A stretch of DNA of 34,778 nucleotides from Pseudomonadota bacterium (GTDB lineage: Bacteria > Pseudomonadota > Gammaproteobacteria > Burkholderiales > SG8-39). Positions 32,042-34,778 of this stretch are shown here, one piece after another; the first letter of the stretch is position 1; each line of letters begins with the position of its first letter. Below the pieces are notes generated by a model. The model ran no database searches, was not told the origin of the DNA, and saw only the letters and a list, made by a program, of their open reading frames with translations. The stretch covers positions 1-34,778 of the forward strand of contig JANXRZ010000207.1 in assembly GCA_025352885.1 (NCBI GenBank). Reading direction: 5' to 3'. The translations under genes were made by a program, and so were the position numbers.

Positions 32042-34753
32042 GTGATCCTCGCCAAGGAAGAGCTTTTCGCGAAGCTGGCCGAAAGCGCGCCGGGCTTGAC
32101 GACGGTCGTCACGCCGAACTTGCGTCTCGCGCAGGAATTGGCTCGTGAGTTCGACTCAGCCCAGCTTGCGCGCGGGCTCACTGTTTGGAATGCGCCGGAC
32201 ATCCTGCCATTTGGGGCTTTTCTCGTGCGCGCGTACGAAGACGAGTTCTATACGGGGACCGCACGAATGCCGATGCTGCTGTCGCCCCTGCAGGAGCAGT
32301 CGCTCTGGCAGCAGGCAGTCGAGGCAAGCGAGTGGAGCGCCGGCCTGCTCTCACCAGCGCAGACCGCCGCCGCTGCACGCGATGCCTGGAACAAGGCGCA
32401 CGAATGGCGTATCGAAGGCGCGTTGCAGTCGTGGCCCGGCAGTGAGGACACGCAGGCCTTTTCCCAGTGGTCACGCGTGTATTCGAAGCGGACGGTCGAA
32501 GGAGGGTGGATTGATTCGGCGCGTCTAGCGGGAACCGTCGCCGACTGGTTAAAGGACGGCGCATCGAAGCGCCCGTCCACGCTGGTTACCTACGCGTTCG
32601 ACATCATGCCGCCCCAGCTGCGGGATTTCATGGCGGCCTGCCGATCTGCTGGTGTGGACGTCGTGACCTGCGGGCCGACTGGGGTTGCTTCAACGCCTTC
32701 TCGCATCGCATGCAAATCGCCCGCGGACGAGCTGGAGTGCGCCGCCAACTGGGCGCGTGCGCGCCTCGAAGCCGGCGCCGGTCGCATAGGTGTCGTGGTG
32801 GCCGATCTTGCGCTGCGGCGCAATGAGGTGCAGCGTGTGTTCTCGCGAGTGATGCAGCCGGGATACAACCTGCCCGGATCGCACAAGCAGGCCTTACCTT
32901 TCAACATCTCGCTTGGTGCGCCGCTAGCGGACCACCCGCTGGTCGACGCGGCGCTTGCCGTGCTGGAACTTGCCGGGGCAACGGCCGCCAATGAGATGGA
33001 TTTCGCGCGCTTAAGCCGCATGGTTCGCTCGCCCTTTATTAAGGGGGCGGAAGCGGAGATGGCAACGCGCGCTCGCCTGGACAGCGCCTTGCGAGAGAGC
33101 GCCCACGCGCGCCTGACGTTGCCCCGGTTGCTAGCCTCAATCTCGATGTCGCGCGTCTCGTGCCCGCTCTTGGCGCACCAACTCGGCGCCGTGTTCGAAT
33201 ACGCAAAGCACAACACTCCCGGACTCAAGGCGCCGCACGAGTGGGTGCGCCATTTCTCCGCGCTACTTTCCGCCGCAGGGTTTGCAGCCGGGCGCACGCT
33301 CGATTCGGAGGAGTTCCAGACTCGCGCCAAGTCCCACGACCTGCTGGCGCAATTCGCGGCCCTCGATGGAGTCGTTCCCAAGATGGGCTTCGGCACGGCA
33401 CTCGCGCACTTCCGCCGCTTGTGTGCGGATACGCTTTTTCAGCCTGCACGGTTCGGCAAGGGAAGCGAGACGCCCATCCAGGTCCTCGGCGTCCTGGAGT
33501 CCGCCGGGCTCGAGTTCGATCACTTGTGGGTCAGCGGCCTGACCGACGAGGCGTGGCCGCTTGCCCAACGGCCCAACCCTTTTATCCCGGCGGCGCTGCA
33601 GCGCAAAGCCGGCATACCCGAAGCCTCTGCTGAGACCGCCCTCGAACTGGACCGGCGCATCACCGCACATTGGTTTGCAGCGGCACGGGAAGTCGTCGTT
33701 TCGCATCCGCAGCGGGAAAACGACCGAGACCTGGCGCCCAGCCCGCTCATCGCCTCGATTAATGCCACTGGTTGGGATGCGCTCGGCGTAACCCGGGTCG
33801 AGAGCTATCGGGACCGCCTGCACGCAGAGCGCTCGCTCGAGACTATCGCCGATGGTTGGGCGCCTGCCCTCGTAACGAAGACGCCAAGAGGAGGTACGAG
33901 GATTCTCGTCGACCAGGCTGCCTGCCCCTTCCGCGCCTTTGCGAAGCATCGCCTTTCGGCAAGGCCGCTCGAAACTCCGGCGCCCGGGCTGGACGCTGCC
34001 GCTCGCGGGCAGCTGTTGCACAGCTTGTTCGCCGGAGTGTGGGGCGCACTGCGCTCGCAGGCTGGCTTGGAACAGGCGCTCTCTGAAGGCACACTCGACT
34101 CAGTCATTGAGACCGCTGCACGCGCTGCCGTTGCGCGCGTAAGGGAGGACCGTCCGGGCCGGGTCGAGCAGCGTTTTGCCGAGCTCGAATGCGAGCGGCT
34201 CGCCAGGCTTGCGCGGGAGTGGCTCGAGCTCGAGCGCGGCCGCACGCCGTTCGAAGTGGTCGCGCGCGAAGAAAAGCGCCAGCTAGAGATCGGGGGATTG
34301 TCGCTTTCGGGGCGGATCGATCGCATGGATCGCCTCGAGCAAGGTGGCTATGCGCTTATTGACTACAAAACAGGGCGCGCATCGCCCAATGAGTGGCTCG
34401 ATGCGCGACCGGACGACCCACAGCTTCCGCTCTACGCAATCAGCGCAAGCGAAGATATTTCCGCGGTCGTGTTCGCCAAGGTGCGGCCGCGTGAAATGCG
34501 CTTCATGGGCTTGTCCCGCGACGCGAATGCGCTACCGAAAGTGAAACCGGCTCAAGCGTGGGACGGGTTGCTCCGGCATTGGGAAGATGCGCTCGCGGAG
34601 CTCGGGGAGGAGTTTGCCTCAGGCGACGCGCGTGTCGATCCGAAGCGGCCGCTCAAGACCTGTGAGCACTGCGGTCTTCAGCCGCTGTGCCGCGTATATG
34701 AGCGGTATGGCGTGCTCGAAGAAGGTGCCGACGAAAGCGGGGACGCCGAATGA
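32042..34753 (+). CDS. AddB-like PD-(D/E)XK nuclease with Fe-S cluster
   Basis: A 903-residue probable DNA-repair protein, the nuclease and scaffold partner of an AddA/UvrD-type helicase in double-strand-break resection. The N-terminal part (VTPNLRLAQELAREF near 22) resembles the inactivated helicase half of AddB proteins. The middle has GLEFDHLWVSGLTDEAWP, the helicase motif V-like segment. The C-terminal nuclease has GRIDRMDRL and LIDYKTG (Asp774, Lys776). Cys628 (AACPFRAF) together with Cys874, Cys877 and Cys883 (TCEHCGLQPLC) matches the iron-staple [4Fe-4S] site of AddB nucleases. The start is a GTG with AAGGA upstream. It overlaps the next gene by 4 bases. Confidence 0.88.
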   Translation: MILAKEELFAKLAESAPGLTTVVTPNLRLAQELAREFDSAQLARGLTVWNAPDILPFGAFLVRAYEDEFYTGTARMPMLLSPLQEQSLWQQAVEASEWSAGLLSPAQTAAAARDAWNKAHEWRIEGALQSWPGSEDTQAFSQWSRVYSKRTVEGGWIDSARLAGTVADWLKDGASKRPSTLVTYAFDIMPPQLRDFMAACRSAGVDVVTCGPTGVASTPSRIACKSPADELECAANWARARLEAGAGRIGVVVADLALRRNEVQRVFSRVMQPGYNLPGSHKQALPFNISLGAPLADHPLVDAALAVLELAGATAANEMDFARLSRMVRSPFIKGAEAEMATRARLDSALRESAHARLTLPRLLASISMSRVSCPLLAHQLGAVFEYAKHNTPGLKAPHEWVRHFSALLSAAGFAAGRTLDSEEFQTRAKSHDLLAQFAALDGVVPKMGFGTALAHFRRLCADTLFQPARFGKGSETPIQVLGVLESAGLEFDHLWVSGLTDEAWPLAQRPNPFIPAALQRKAGIPEASAETALELDRRITAHWFAAAREVVVSHPQRENDRDLAPSPLIASINATGWDALGVTRVESYRDRLHAERSLETIADGWAPALVTKTPRGGTRILVDQAACPFRAFAKHRLSARPLETPAPGLDAAARGQLLHSLFAGVWGALRSQAGLEQALSEGTLDSVIETAARAAVARVREDRPGRVEQRFAELECERLARLAREWLELERGRTPFEVVAREEKRQLEIGGLSLSGRIDRMDRLEQGGYALIDYKTGRASPNEWLDARPDDPQLPLYAISASEDISAVVFAKVRPREMRFMGLSRDANALPKVKPAQAWDGLLRHWEDALAELGEEFASGDARVDPKRPLKTCEHCGLQPLCRVYERYGVLEEGADESGDAE

Positions 34754-34778
34754 GCACTGTTCCTGTCGCCGATGCTGC
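34750..34778 (+). CDS. Start of next gene, probable AddA/UvrD-like helicase (cut by right edge)
   Basis: Only nine codons are visible (MSTVPVADA). The ATG overlaps the nuclease stop (ATGA), so the two are coupled. From the usual pairing of AddB-like and AddA-like genes, the product is inferred to be the helicase-nuclease partner; the residues themselves are too few to prove it. Confidence 0.5.

Noticed and set aside
32042..34753. AddB-like nuclease as part of a novel defence system
   Set aside because: The Fe-S nuclease motifs and overlap with the next gene fit a standard AddAB-type repair pair, so no extra defence role is supported.
1..34778. CRISPR array, insertion sequence, prophage, integron or toxin-antitoxin/defence island
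   Set aside because: No regularly spaced repeats, transposase, integrase, phage or restriction-type gene was found on either strand; gene content and composition look uniformly chromosomal.

Overview
The window is a 34.8-kb piece of ordinary, gene-dense, GC-rich chromosome. The gene set points to a betaproteobacterium (Burkholderiales/Nitrosomonadales type): a PhaM granule protein, a Bug/TctC-type solute receptor, a type B ribosomal protein L31, the oligoribonuclease / M48 protease / pterin dehydratase / RsgA cluster, and a CobD/CbiB-family protein beside a CoA-type NUDIX hydrolase. No rRNA, tRNA, CRISPR array, insertion sequence, phage gene or integrase was seen. About 34 protein genes are supported, plus one gene remnant and a second gene cut by the right edge. 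The first gene is cut by the left edge.

Layout. Positions 1-7009 (+) hold the end of a malic enzyme (maeB), a patatin phospholipase, phaM translationally coupled to a FIST-domain gene, a zinc-free quinone oxidoreductase, an orphan TRAP receptor closed by a strong terminator, and a NUDIX hydrolase. A CobD/CbiB-family gene (7094-8005, +) meets head-on a minus-strand run of M48 protease, PhhB, RsgA and a DUF2007/zinc-ribbon protein (8010-10854). The orn gene (10923-11468, +) faces a long minus-strand series (11547-18755): trxA, rho, rpmE2, a GT39 membrane glycosyltransferase, pgi, a DUF6494-like protein, a D-lactate-dehydrogenase-type flavoprotein, and a 33-codon RidA remnant with its middle deleted.

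From 18928 a 7Fe ferredoxin (+) converges on cydAB (-) across a short tandem repeat. A cytochrome b561 / Tat-exported molybdopterin oxidoreductase pair (+) then converges on an ECF sigma / zinc-finger anti-sigma / haloacid-dehalogenase operon (-). Upstream of that operon lies a membrane class III cyclase (-). A lipoprotein alpha/beta hydrolase, DUF427, AhpD-like and HemD-like genes (+) follow. These converge on a diiron oxygenase-like / Bug receptor / alkyltransferase operon (-). The window ends with a small membrane protein (-) and an AddB-like Fe-S nuclease (+) that overlaps the first codons of the next gene.

How they work together. Most genes are housekeeping: central carbon metabolism (maeB, pgi, lactate oxidation), redox (trxA, fdxA, cyd), RNA turnover and termination (orn, rho), ribosome biogenesis (rsgA, rpmE2), and DNA repair (alkyltransferase, AddAB-like). 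A storage and lipid theme is weakly suggested by patatin, PhaM and the lipoprotein hydrolase. The most distinctive items are the internally deleted ridA coupled to its flavoprotein, the ECF/zinc-finger/HAD operon facing a periplasmic molybdoenzyme pair, the membrane cyclase with non-canonical substrate residues, and the coupled diiron protein/Bug receptor. Convergent genes here are packed to the limit, with stop codons fused into palindromes (CTAG, TGATCA) and no intrinsic terminators between them. No clear new defence or mobile system was found.
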